A DNA stretch of 5,080 nucleotides, taken from assembly GCA_910587805.1 (NCBI GenBank), contig CAJUNM010000057.1, positions 1 through 5,080 of the forward strand. The letters are read 5' to 3'. The notes beneath the pieces were generated by a model that was not told where the DNA came from, made no database searches, and saw nothing but the letters and a program-made list of their open reading frames with translations. The stretch is from an uncultured Christensenellaceae bacterium. Its GTDB lineage: Bacteria > Bacillota > Clostridia > Christensenellales > Pumilibacteraceae. Made by a program: the position numbers and the translations under genes. Position 1 is the first letter of the stretch; each line of letters begins with the position of its first letter. Below, one piece after another: positions 1 to 5,080 of the stretch.

Positions 1-1174
1 TGCGGACGTTGTAATTACCCGTATCGAAGAGCGACAACTGCCCGTCGCTTTGCGGGCGTTGCGACGCGCGCCGCTCGAACGGCGGTTGGCTTGCCGATTG
101 CTGCATTATCTGACCCGACGCACGCTGTTCGGCTTGGGCTTGCTGCATCAATTTATCGAGCGTTGCCGAGCGCTGCGTTTGCTGCTCGTCGGGCTTATTG
201 AAACCCGTGGCGATAACGGTTACTTGCATTTCGTCCTTGAGATCGGGATCGGGTCTGTAACCGGAAATGACGTTTACACCCGGGGCGCACACGCCGCGTA
301 CAAGCGTTGCCGCATCGTTGTTCTCGTCCATCTTTATCTCGTTGCCTTCGATGCAAATGATCACTTGCGACGCGCCCTCGATTGACGTGCCGAGCACGGG
401 ATTGTTGACCGCTTTGCGCACCGCCTCTATTGCGCGGTTTGCGCCGCTCGCTCTGCCTATGCCGATAATGGTATCGCCGCCCTTGCGGAGCACAGTGCAT
501 ATATCCGCGAAATCTATGTTTATTCTGCCCGTGCTCAATATTATATTGGTGAGCGCGAGCACGCTCTGACGCAAGATGTCGTCGGCGTATTGGAACGCGC
601 GGTCGAGCGTCATATTGAGATTCTTTGCGACCATGTTCAATCTTTCATTGGGCACTATGAGCAAAGAATCGACGTACTTGCGGAGATTGGCTATTCCGAC
701 CTGAGCGTTACTCATGCGCCTGTCGCCCTCGTACGCGAACGGCGTGGTGACAAACGCCACGGTGAGTATGCCGAGATTGTGCGCGATCTCCGCGATAACG
801 GGCGCTGCGCCCGTACCCGTGCCGCCGCCCATGCCCGCGGCGATAAATATCAAGTCCATGTCCTTGATGAGATTGGTAAGCGTCTCTTTGCACTCTTCGG
901 CGGCTTGTCTGCCCACTTCCATCTTCGCGCCCGCGCCGAAACCTTTGGTAAGCTCCGAGCCTATCTGCACGCGCTTATCCGCTTTGGACTCGCAAAGCGC
1001 CTGTCTGTCCGTATTTATCGCCATAAAGGTGACGCGAGATACGCCTGCGTCTTTGAGATTGTTGACCGCATTGCTGCCGCCGCCGCCTACGCCTATAATG
1101 GCTATCTTGACCAGCGAGTCTCTGCCCGCACCGGTCGGATTGAAATCCTGCATTCTCATATCTGATGCCTTCAT
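1..1174 (-). CDS. ftsZ: Cell division protein FtsZ (C-terminus cut by window edge)
   Basis: Tubulin-like GTPase that polymerises into the cytoplasmic Z-ring and recruits the divisome. 391 residues are visible and the frame is still open at the edge. Seen: glycine-rich nucleotide-binding loop GVGGGGSNAVNN (residues 28-39), GAGAKMEVGRQAAEE (80-94), tubulin signature GGGTGTGAAP (116-125), and the T7 synergy loop NIDFAD (219-224), whose Asp221 and Asp224 match the catalytic acids that complete the GTPase site of the neighbouring subunit. The C-terminal subdomain (GIGRASGANRA, 238-248) runs to about residue 326. A Gln-rich linker (about 327-391, 14 Gln) follows. The conserved C-terminal peptide that binds FtsA is not reached and must lie outside the window. 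ATG 1174 is chosen because GGAGG lies upstream at 1187-1191, but the 12-nt spacing is long; the in-frame ATG at 1159 (Met6) is an alternative. It lies 65 bp after ftsA with no convincing promoter between, so co-transcription with ftsA is likely. Confidence 0.97.
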   Translation of the reverse strand, partial: MKASDMRMQDFNPTGAGRDSLVKIAIIGVGGGGSNAVNNLKDAGVSRVTFMAINTDRQALCESKADKRVQIGSELTKGFGAGAKMEVGRQAAEECKETLTNLIKDMDLIFIAAGMGGGTGTGAAPVIAEIAHNLGILTVAFVTTPFAYEGDRRMSNAQVGIANLRKYVDSLLIVPNERLNMVAKNLNMTLDRAFQYADDILRQSVLALTNIILSTGRINIDFADICTVLRKGGDTIIGIGRASGANRAIEAVRKAVNNPVLGTSIEGASQVIICIEGNEIKMDENNDAATLVRGVCAPGVNVISGYRPDPDLKDEMQVTVIATGFNKPDEQQTQRSATLDKLMQQAQAEQRASGQIMQQSASQPPFERRASQRPQSDGQLSLFDTGNYNVR

Positions 1175-1186
1175 GATCTGACGTGA

Positions 1187-1191
1187 CCTCC
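1187..1191 (-). promoter_or_regulatory. Shine-Dalgarno of ftsZ, unusually long spacing
   Basis: GGAGG on the minus strand, a perfect anti-16S match, ends 12 nt before ATG 1174. That exceeds the usual 5-9 nt. No ATG, GTG or TTG lies in frame between the site and 1174, so this is the nearest start. Initiation at Met6 (1159), preceded by AAGG about 8 nt upstream, cannot be excluded. Confidence 0.65.
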
Positions 1192-1239
1192 GTGTCGCCG
1201 TGTGATTGAAAATTTATCGTATAATTCGGTAATCGGTGA

Positions 1240-2430
1240 TTATTTGCGCTTTGAAAAAAGCTTTTTTATTCTGTCCATGAACCCGCCCGACGGCTCGTCC
1301 GCAGCGAGCACCGTATCCAAAAGCGAGATCGCCGCAGAGTATGCGGGGTTATCCCACGTATGGAGCTTGGGACGCGCAAACTCCGTCTCCCTGTGCAAGC
1401 GCAGGTTTATACGTTCCGTCGCGCCGCGTATGTTAAGCCCGCCGCCCGTGAGCGTCAAAGGGATCGTGTCGGGAATGTCCTTGCAATCTTTGATGCTCTG
1501 CTCGAAACACGTGACGAAGTATTTAATGGCTTGCTCGGCAAGATTGTTTACGTCCGAGACTTTGAACGAGCGCGGCTCGCCGTTTTCTTCTACCGTGTAT
1601 TCGGTTTGCATAAACCCCGGCTCGTCGCTTTCCATTACGTATTGGGGGTCGAGACAAAGATTGATTTTTTGCTTGAGCTTGTCCGCCGTCTCGCGCGACA
1701 ATCCGAGCGCGTCGCGCAATACGAGCGTTATGTAATCGCCGCCCCAATCGAAAGTGTTGCAATAGCAAATGCCGTCGCCCTTACCGTACGTTACGGTCGT
1801 TTCGATCGCGCCTACGTCGGCAAGCAGCGTGCCCATATCGCGCCTGTAATCGTCGAACAAGTATTGTGTTTCGGCAAACGCCGTAGCAACATAGTCCGTT
1901 TCGGATATGCCCGCAAACTTGACTGCGCTGTCAACCATATCTATAAAGCGGTTGTCCGCGTACATAAACGACGCGCAGCCCGATAGCCGCGACCCGACAA
2001 GCCCGACGGGATAAATAAGCTTGCTGTCGCTGTCGAGCGTATAATATACGGGGGCTTTGTTTACGAGCGTGTAACCCTCGGCGATAATATCCTCCGCCTG
2101 CTCGAACAGCATGTCCACGTCCGCATCGGCAACTCTGCGTTTTTTACCGAGCGATATGCTCGCCTCGTTGCAATAGCAACGCAAAAAATCGCCGGGAACG
2201 CCTATATACAGTTTTTCGATATCGCGGCGCGCGCTGCTTCGCGCTCCGTCGAGAACGTGCGAAATCGCTACGCCCAACTTTTCGGGCGCGATCCATTCGC
2301 CGTCCGCAAAGCCGTCATAGTCGCAGACCCCGATACCGTCAACGGTTATCGAGTTGTTCAACCCTCGGCTTCCGATCAAAACAACGATCTTGCTCGTTCC
2401 GAGTTCCATTACGGCAATACTGTTTTTCAA
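1240..2430 (-). CDS. ftsA: Cell division protein FtsA, divergent nucleotide-binding motifs
   Basis: Actin/HSP70-fold ATPase-like protein that anchors FtsZ filaments to the membrane and recruits later divisome proteins. 396 aa, slightly short for FtsA (about 420-440). Seen: N-terminal phosphate-1 motif MELGTSK (8-14; usually DIGTSK), an SHS2/1C subdomain at about 72-175 with the family-like PVGLVGSRLSG (141-151), phosphate-2 region LADVGAIETTVTYG (203-216; usually DIGGGTTD), GGDYIT (230-235), adenosine motif LTGGGLNIRGATE (327-339), and a C-terminal Gly-Gly hinge followed by the basic amphipathic helix FMDRIKKLFSKRK (384-396), a typical FtsA membrane-targeting sequence. The first codon is TTG, chosen because AAGAGG lies 6 nt upstream and the encoded first beta strand starts at once. 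The neighbours ftsQ and ftsZ agree. The gene has its own consensus promoter. FtsA is favoured over MreB or PilM because of the SHS2 domain, C-terminal helix and context. Confidence 0.93.
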   Translation of the reverse strand: MKNSIAVMELGTSKIVVLIGSRGLNNSITVDGIGVCDYDGFADGEWIAPEKLGVAISHVLDGARSSARRDIEKLYIGVPGDFLRCYCNEASISLGKKRRVADADVDMLFEQAEDIIAEGYTLVNKAPVYYTLDSDSKLIYPVGLVGSRLSGCASFMYADNRFIDMVDSAVKFAGISETDYVATAFAETQYLFDDYRRDMGTLLADVGAIETTVTYGKGDGICYCNTFDWGGDYITLVLRDALGLSRETADKLKQKINLCLDPQYVMESDEPGFMQTEYTVEENGEPRSFKVSDVNNLAEQAIKYFVTCFEQSIKDCKDIPDTIPLTLTGGGLNIRGATERINLRLHRETEFARPKLHTWDNPAYSAAISLLDTVLAADEPSGGFMDRIKKLFSKRK

Positions 2431-2436
2431 GACGAA

Positions 2437-2442
2437 CCTCTT
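2437..2442 (-). promoter_or_regulatory. Shine-Dalgarno that fixes the TTG start of ftsA
   Basis: AAGAGG on the minus strand is followed by 6 nt (ttcgtc) and then TTG at 2430. The next in-frame ATG (Met8) would remove the first beta strand of the actin fold just before the phosphate-1 loop, so the TTG is preferred. Confidence 0.7.
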
Positions 2443-2461
2443 TACAAACTGTGGTTTTTAC

Positions 2462-2491
2462 ATTATATCCGCTTTCGACGCGGTTTGTCAA
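2462..2491 (-). promoter_or_regulatory. Consensus sigma-A/sigma-70-type promoter of ftsA
   Basis: On the minus strand TTGACA (2491-2486) and TATAAT (2467-2462) are both perfect hexamers separated by 18 nt. The expected transcription start is near 2455, leaving a leader of about 25 nt that contains the Shine-Dalgarno. It lies wholly in the 107-bp gap between ftsQ and ftsA. It would transcribe ftsA and, by readthrough, ftsZ. Confidence 0.85.
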
Positions 2492-2499
2492 GCAAACCG
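2481..2499. repeat. Perfect inverted repeat over the ftsA -35 box (candidate operator)
   Basis: CGGTTTG - TCAAG - CAAACCG: perfect 7-bp arms with a 5-nt spacer. One arm and the spacer cover the TTGACA box (2486-2491) of the ftsA promoter. No T-run follows on the minus strand, so it is not an intrinsic terminator. A dimeric regulator could bind here and occlude RNA polymerase, but no regulator is known from this sequence. Confidence 0.5.
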
Positions 2500-2511
2500 T
2501 ACTTACAGCGC

Positions 2512-2537
2512 AAAAAACAAAAATTCGCAAGCGTGCG
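2512..2537 (-). terminator. Possible weak terminator after ftsQ
   Basis: Directly after the ftsQ stop codon the minus strand has a short stem CGCA-CGCT-TGCG (2537-2526), then AA, then TTTTTGTTTTTT (2523-2512). The T-rich tract is convincing, but a 4-bp stem is weak for intrinsic termination. It may give partial termination before the ftsA promoter, or just be A+T-rich spacer. Confidence 0.25.
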
Positions 2538-3353
2538 TTATGCGCGCAAGTAATGTTCCGAGTAGTACTCCTCGTTGTCCGTAGGAGAATACGTGACGCG
2601 CGGCGTCGGATTATCGGGATCGGATCTGTTCATCCACACGCGTATAAGCCCCGTTTCGCGGTTTACTGGAAAATCGGGTTTGCCCTCGGCGTATACGCTC
2701 CACCCGTCGTCGAGCAGAGTCGAAAACTCGTCGCCCGTGCCTTTTATTTCTATCGAGCAGCCGCTGCGCATGCGTATATAGCAATATCCGTCGCGTGTCA
2801 AATCCATAAACGCGACGCGTTCCGTGATCTGCGCGTCGATAAGTCCCGCCGAATGCATATAGTCGGTAAAACTCTTGATGAGCGACATGTCGTAACCCGT
2901 TCGTTCTTGGAAGAACGAACCGACTTCGGTATTTGCTTTGTCGCGCGGCTTGACTACGAAAAATCCGCTTTGCGGCGTAGCAGAGCTTGAAAAGATCCTG
3001 CCCGACGAATAACATTGCAAATACCCGTCTCCGCCGGCGAATTGAAAAAGATTGCCGTAAACGACGTAATTTATCGATACTCTGTCGGGGAACTTTCGTT
3101 CTATATTTACAACTCCGACGTCCGCAAACGCGCTTTCTATCTTGCGCGTTATCCCCGCTTCGTCGACAAAGAAAATAGACGAACCCGTTTTTATGCCGCT
3201 CGCTTCTATCACCTTATCGTCGTAATCGGGCGAATCGACGTAGTAATTATACGCCTCGACATGACGCACAAGAAAAGTAGCGCCGCACACTACTATGCAA
3301 AGCACGACGGTCACAACTACGGATAATAAAATTATCAGTCTCTTGTTACGCAT
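2538..3353 (-). CDS. ftsQ: Cell division protein FtsQ/DivIB (POTRA domain)
   Basis: Bitopic membrane protein of the divisome core (FtsQ-FtsB-FtsL; DivIB-DivIC-FtsL in Gram-positives), acting outside the membrane at the septum. 271 aa, normal for the family. Seen: a five-residue basic cytoplasmic start (MRNKR), one membrane segment at about 6-29, then a POTRA domain at about 31-98 with the family pattern VIEASGIKTGSSIFFVD (48-64), the helix ITRKIESAF (68-76) and the strand VNIERKFPDRVSINYVV (82-98). A beta domain follows (about 99-235), then a short acidic/aromatic tail. The Glu-Arg pair common after the POTRA domain is replaced by YG (99-100). ATG 3353 is the only plausible start: an in-frame stop lies upstream and no Met follows before residue 156. 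No Shine-Dalgarno precedes it, and the promoter abuts the ATG. The gap to murA is 69 bp. Confidence 0.88.
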   Translation of the reverse strand: MRNKRLIILLSVVVTVVLCIVVCGATFLVRHVEAYNYYVDSPDYDDKVIEASGIKTGSSIFFVDEAGITRKIESAFADVGVVNIERKFPDRVSINYVVYGNLFQFAGGDGYLQCYSSGRIFSSSATPQSGFFVVKPRDKANTEVGSFFQERTGYDMSLIKSFTDYMHSAGLIDAQITERVAFMDLTRDGYCYIRMRSGCSIEIKGTGDEFSTLLDDGWSVYAEGKPDFPVNRETGLIRVWMNRSDPDNPTPRVTYSPTDNEEYYSEHYLRA

Positions 3354-3418
3354 ACCTAAATTATAGCAAATGCGCCGAAAAAAAGCAAGTGTTTACGATA
3401 TAATTGTATTGTTACGCA
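3343..3418 (-). repeat. 10-bp direct repeat TGCGTAACAA around the ftsQ promoter
   Basis: TGCGTAACAA occurs at 3418-3409, just after the murA stop, and again at 3352-3343, within the first codons of ftsQ. The copies are 66 bp apart and flank the promoter. They may be paired protein-binding sites or chance. Confidence 0.3.
3360..3388 (-). promoter_or_regulatory. Extended -10 promoter abutting ftsQ, predicted leaderless transcript
   Basis: On the minus strand TTGCTT (3388-3383) is separated by 17 nt from a perfect TATAAT (3365-3360). TATAAT is directly preceded by TGC (3368-3366), an extended -10 element. Taking the last T as -7, +1 falls at 3353, the A of the ftsQ ATG. The six bases between the box and the ATG (ttaggt) hold no proper ribosome-binding site. 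Readthrough from murA could give a second, leadered transcript. Confidence 0.75.
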
Positions 3419-3422
3419 GCTA

Positions 3423-4688
3423 TCAACAAGTTGCGCGCGGTTCTCGCCTTATCTTTCCGCCGAGCGCGGAGAACGCGTCTTCTATGCTCTCGTAGCCGCG
3501 GTCGATATGCTCCACGCCGAGCACAACGGAACGCCCCGCCGCGGAAAGCGCGGCGATAACGAGCGCCGCGCCGCCGCGCAGATCGCACGCTTTTACGACC
3601 GCGCCGTTTAGCGTTTTTACTCCGCGCACTACGGCGACCCGATCTTTCACGGTAATTGCCGCGCCCATTTTGTTGAGTTCGCTCGTGTACCCGAATCTGT
3701 TTTCAAACAGGTTTTCGACAATGACGGAACTGCCCGATGCTCGCGCAAGCAACGCGCAAAACTGCGGCTGCATGTCGGTCGGGAACGCCGGATAGATATT
3801 CGTTTCGAGTTTATGTAATGCGCGCGGTCGATCGTTCGCCGCGATACCTACCGAATCGTCTCCGACAGATATTTTTGCGCCCGTTTTTTTCAGTCGTTCC
3901 GTTATTCCGAAAATGTGCTCGGGAACGATATTATGTATTACCGCTTCGCCGCCCGTCGCCGCGACTGCGGCGAGATACGTGCCCGCGCATATCCTATCGG
4001 GCATCGGACGGTACGTACAGCCGTGTAAATGCGGCACGCCCTCTATGCGCACAACGGATTCGCCCGCGCCCGCAACATGTCCGCCCATGGCGTTTATAAA
4101 GCAGGCAAGATCGACGATTTCCGGCTCGCGCGCCGCGTTTACTATAACGGTTTCGCCGTCGAGCAATGCGCCCGCCATCATTAGATTTTCAGTCGCTCCG
4201 ACCGACGCAAAATCGAGATTTATCACGTTCGGGCGCATTTGCGATCCGTCGCAACACAAAACTCCGCTGTCGTCCTCTATCTTGACGGACAAACCGCGCA
4301 AGCCCGCGATATGCAGATCGATCGGTCTCAACCCTATCTCGCACCCGCCCGGGTGGCTGATATAAGCGCGCCTGCAACGCGACAGTATCGCGCCCATGAT
4401 AAATATCGACGAGCGCAGTTTGCCCGTCAGATCCGAATTTATGACGTTGAGCGCTATATCGTTACAGCAAATATGTAGATCGTCGCCGATAAACTCGGCA
4501 TAACACCCGAGATGCCGCATAATGTCGAGCATCGCGTCGATGTCCTTCAAGTGCGGGCAGTTTTCGAGCACAACTCGCTCGTCCGTCAAGATACACGCGG
4601 CTATTATCGGCAATACGGCGTTCTTCGCCGTCTGCACGGTAACTTCGCCGCAAAGCGGCGTGCCGCCGTCTATTATAAGTTTTTGCAT
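3423..4688 (-). CDS. murA: UDP-N-acetylglucosamine 1-carboxyvinyltransferase MurA
   Basis: Cytoplasmic enzyme that transfers enolpyruvate from PEP to UDP-GlcNAc, the first committed step of peptidoglycan synthesis. 421 aa, close to E. coli MurA (419). Seen: Lys22-Asn23 in TAKNAVLPI, the active-site loop HPGGCEIGLRPIDLH with Cys116 (the E. coli Cys115 position, target of fosfomycin) and Arg121, DRICAGTYLAA (231-241), the catalytic base Asp305 in FPTDMQPQF, Arg331 in ENRF, Arg371 in DLRGGAA, and Arg397 in HIDRGYE. The key residues keep E. coli numbering within one position, so the two-domain inside-out alpha/beta barrel is intact. ATG 4688 is chosen over an in-frame TTG at 4718, because GGAAGG lies 6 nt upstream of the ATG and the TTG lies upstream of the predicted transcription start. 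The protein has 16 cysteines, high for MurA. Its place directly before ftsQ resembles clostridial dcw clusters. Confidence 0.97.
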   Translation of the reverse strand: MQKLIIDGGTPLCGEVTVQTAKNAVLPIIAACILTDERVVLENCPHLKDIDAMLDIMRHLGCYAEFIGDDLHICCNDIALNVINSDLTGKLRSSIFIMGAILSRCRRAYISHPGGCEIGLRPIDLHIAGLRGLSVKIEDDSGVLCCDGSQMRPNVINLDFASVGATENLMMAGALLDGETVIVNAAREPEIVDLACFINAMGGHVAGAGESVVRIEGVPHLHGCTYRPMPDRICAGTYLAAVAATGGEAVIHNIVPEHIFGITERLKKTGAKISVGDDSVGIAANDRPRALHKLETNIYPAFPTDMQPQFCALLARASGSSVIVENLFENRFGYTSELNKMGAAITVKDRVAVVRGVKTLNGAVVKACDLRGGAALVIAALSAAGRSVVLGVEHIDRGYESIEDAFSALGGKIRREPRATC

Positions 4689-4694
4689 ACGCCA

Positions 4695-4700
4695 CCTTCC
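4695..4700 (-). promoter_or_regulatory. Shine-Dalgarno of murA
   Basis: GGAAGG on the minus strand, 6 nt before ATG 4688. It decides against the upstream TTG at 4718. The predicted transcript would begin at about 4700, so the leader would be little more than this site. Confidence 0.7.
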
Positions 4701-4706
4701 ATTTCC

Positions 4707-4736
4707 ATTATATGTCAAAAGGAAGTTAAGCGTGAA
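4707..4736 (-). promoter_or_regulatory. Promoter of murA
   Basis: A perfect TATAAT (4712-4707) with a weak -35, TTCACG (4736-4731, 4 of 6 bases), at 18-nt spacing. Expected +1 is about 4700, giving a 12-nt leader that starts with the Shine-Dalgarno. It begins directly after the terminator of the upstream gene, which supports an independent transcription unit starting with murA. Confidence 0.65.
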
Positions 4737-4766
4737 AAAGGACGCTGTTATACAAACAACGTCCTT
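4735..4766 (-). terminator. Rho-independent terminator of the AAA+ ATPase gene
   Basis: On the minus strand AAGGACGTTGTT (4766-4755) pairs with AACAGCGTCCTT (4749-4738) as a 12-bp stem with one T-G wobble and a 5-nt loop (TGTAT). The 3' arm runs into a T-run of five (4739-4735). The hairpin begins 15 nt after the stop codon of the AAA+ ATPase gene. The same hairpin on the plus strand has a poorer T-tract. Confidence 0.82.
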
Positions 4767-4781
4767 ACGTTTTCATGGAAT

Positions 4782-5080
4782 CTATTTCGATTTTTTATGA
4801 ATCGATATAAGCTCGCAGAGATATTCGCCGAGCGGCTTTTCTATTTTTTCAAAGCCTGCGTCGCGCGCGGCGAGCGCGCTTTTGAACCGCCCCGTCACTT
4901 GAGTTATGTCTCTGCCCGAAAAGCCGTCCGCCGCATGCGCGGCTTGCGCATAGTCCATTTGCGCGGAGTCCGAGTCGGATAGCATTTTCAGTTTTGCTTT
5001 GAACATTTCCGCGCGCTCGCTCTCGGTAGGCAACGGTATGTTTATCACGTTTCCGAACCTGCTTATTATGGCGGGATCGA
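4782..5080 (-). CDS. AAA+ ATPase, C-terminal fragment (5' end outside window)
   Basis: C-terminal 98 residues of an AAA+ ATPase; the frame is open through the window edge, so the GTG at 5048 is internal, not a start. Seen: DPAIISRF (residues 1-8 of the fragment), matching the second region of homology of classic AAA proteins with the likely arginine finger in SRF; then VINIPLPTESERAEMF (11-26), the family's I-x-LP-x-x-x-x-R pattern; then a helical lid with the sensor-2-like segment ADGFSGRDITQV (50-61). The protein ends in a short basic tail (HKKSK). Walker A and B lie outside the window. Such proteins are hexameric remodelling ATPases or proteasome/spastin-like unfoldases; the substrate cannot be told from this part. 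The following terminator separates it from murA, so it may be only a neighbour of the division genes. Confidence 0.82.
   Translation of the reverse strand, partial: DPAIISRFGNVINIPLPTESERAEMFKAKLKMLSDSDSAQMDYAQAAHAADGFSGRDITQVTGRFKSALAARDAGFEKIEKPLGEYLCELISIHKKSK

Noticed and set aside
590..1165. Long plus-strand open frame of 191 codons, and similar ones at 1202-1735, 1360-1986, 2451-2990 and 4512-4982
   Set aside because: All lie antisense to ftsZ, ftsA, ftsQ or murA, have low-complexity Arg/Ala/His-rich translations and show no recognisable domain. They follow from the codon bias of the real genes.
1220..1225. Plus-strand TATAAT in the ftsA-ftsZ gap
   Set aside because: No -35-like sequence lies at 16-18 nt and it would only drive antisense transcription into ftsA. 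On the minus strand the same region gives only weak -10 matches (TATACG, TACGAT) with no -35, so no ftsZ promoter is called.
1254..1267. 14-bp perfect palindrome AAAAAAGCTTTTTT near the end of ftsA
   Set aside because: It is fully explained by the codons of the membrane-targeting helix (Lys-Lys-Leu-Phe). It lies inside the gene before the stop and is too A/T-rich to act as a terminator stem.
3379..3386. T-run on the minus strand between murA and ftsQ as a murA terminator
   Set aside because: No GC-rich hairpin precedes it. The nearest stem (TTGTT/AACAA, 11-nt loop) is weak and about 25 nt away. The T-run falls between and overlaps the promoter elements instead.
3399..3404. Plus-strand TATAAT in the murA-ftsQ gap
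   Set aside because: No plausible -35, and the direction is antisense to murA.
4686..4718. Upstream TTG start for murA at 4718, adding ten residues
   Set aside because: It overlaps the promoter's -10 region and lies upstream of the predicted +1, while ATG 4688 has a well-spaced GGAAGG and gives the usual MurA N-terminus with Lys22 in register.
4782..5048. GTG at 5048 as the start of an 88-residue protein
   Set aside because: The frame continues to the window edge with a matching AAA motif (DPAIISRF), so the gene is truncated by the window and not short.

Overview
The window is a segment of a bacterial division and cell wall (dcw) cluster. Every gene lies on the minus strand, so the transcription order runs from high to low coordinates: the end of an AAA+ ATPase (4782-5080), murA (3423-4688), ftsQ/divIB (2538-3353), ftsA (1240-2430) and ftsZ (1-1174, cut by the window edge). 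Coding density is high, no gene-free gap exceeds about 110 bases, and I see no mobile element, CRISPR array, tRNA or rRNA.

The order murA-ftsQ-ftsA-ftsZ, a DivIB-type POTRA protein with almost no cytoplasmic tail and A+T-rich sigma-A-like promoters suggest a member of the Bacillota, probably a clostridial lineage. The many cysteines in MurA and FtsA would fit an anaerobe. This placement is inference from synteny and style, not from a marker search. Codon use favours GCG, CGC and GGC, which explains the many long but meaningless open frames on the other strands.

Layout: the AAA+ ATPase ends in a strong intrinsic terminator (4735-4766). The murA promoter starts right at the terminator's T-tract. 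MurA makes the first committed peptidoglycan precursor, UDP-GlcNAc-enolpyruvate. FtsQ is the bitopic membrane scaffold of the divisome. FtsA is the actin-like protein that ties FtsZ to the membrane through a C-terminal amphipathic helix. FtsZ is the tubulin-like GTPase that forms the Z-ring. Together they link precursor supply to septum assembly.

The most interesting signal is regulatory. murA, ftsQ and ftsA each have a perfect TATAAT box just upstream of the start codon, with predicted leaders of about 12, 0 and 25 nt. The ftsQ promoter (extended -10) would start transcription on the A of its ATG, giving a leaderless mRNA. The ftsA promoter is full consensus (TTGACA-18-TATAAT), with a perfect 7-bp inverted repeat over its -35 box. 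FtsA also has unusual nucleotide-binding motifs. No new enzyme system is visible; apart from these points the region is a fairly ordinary dcw cluster.
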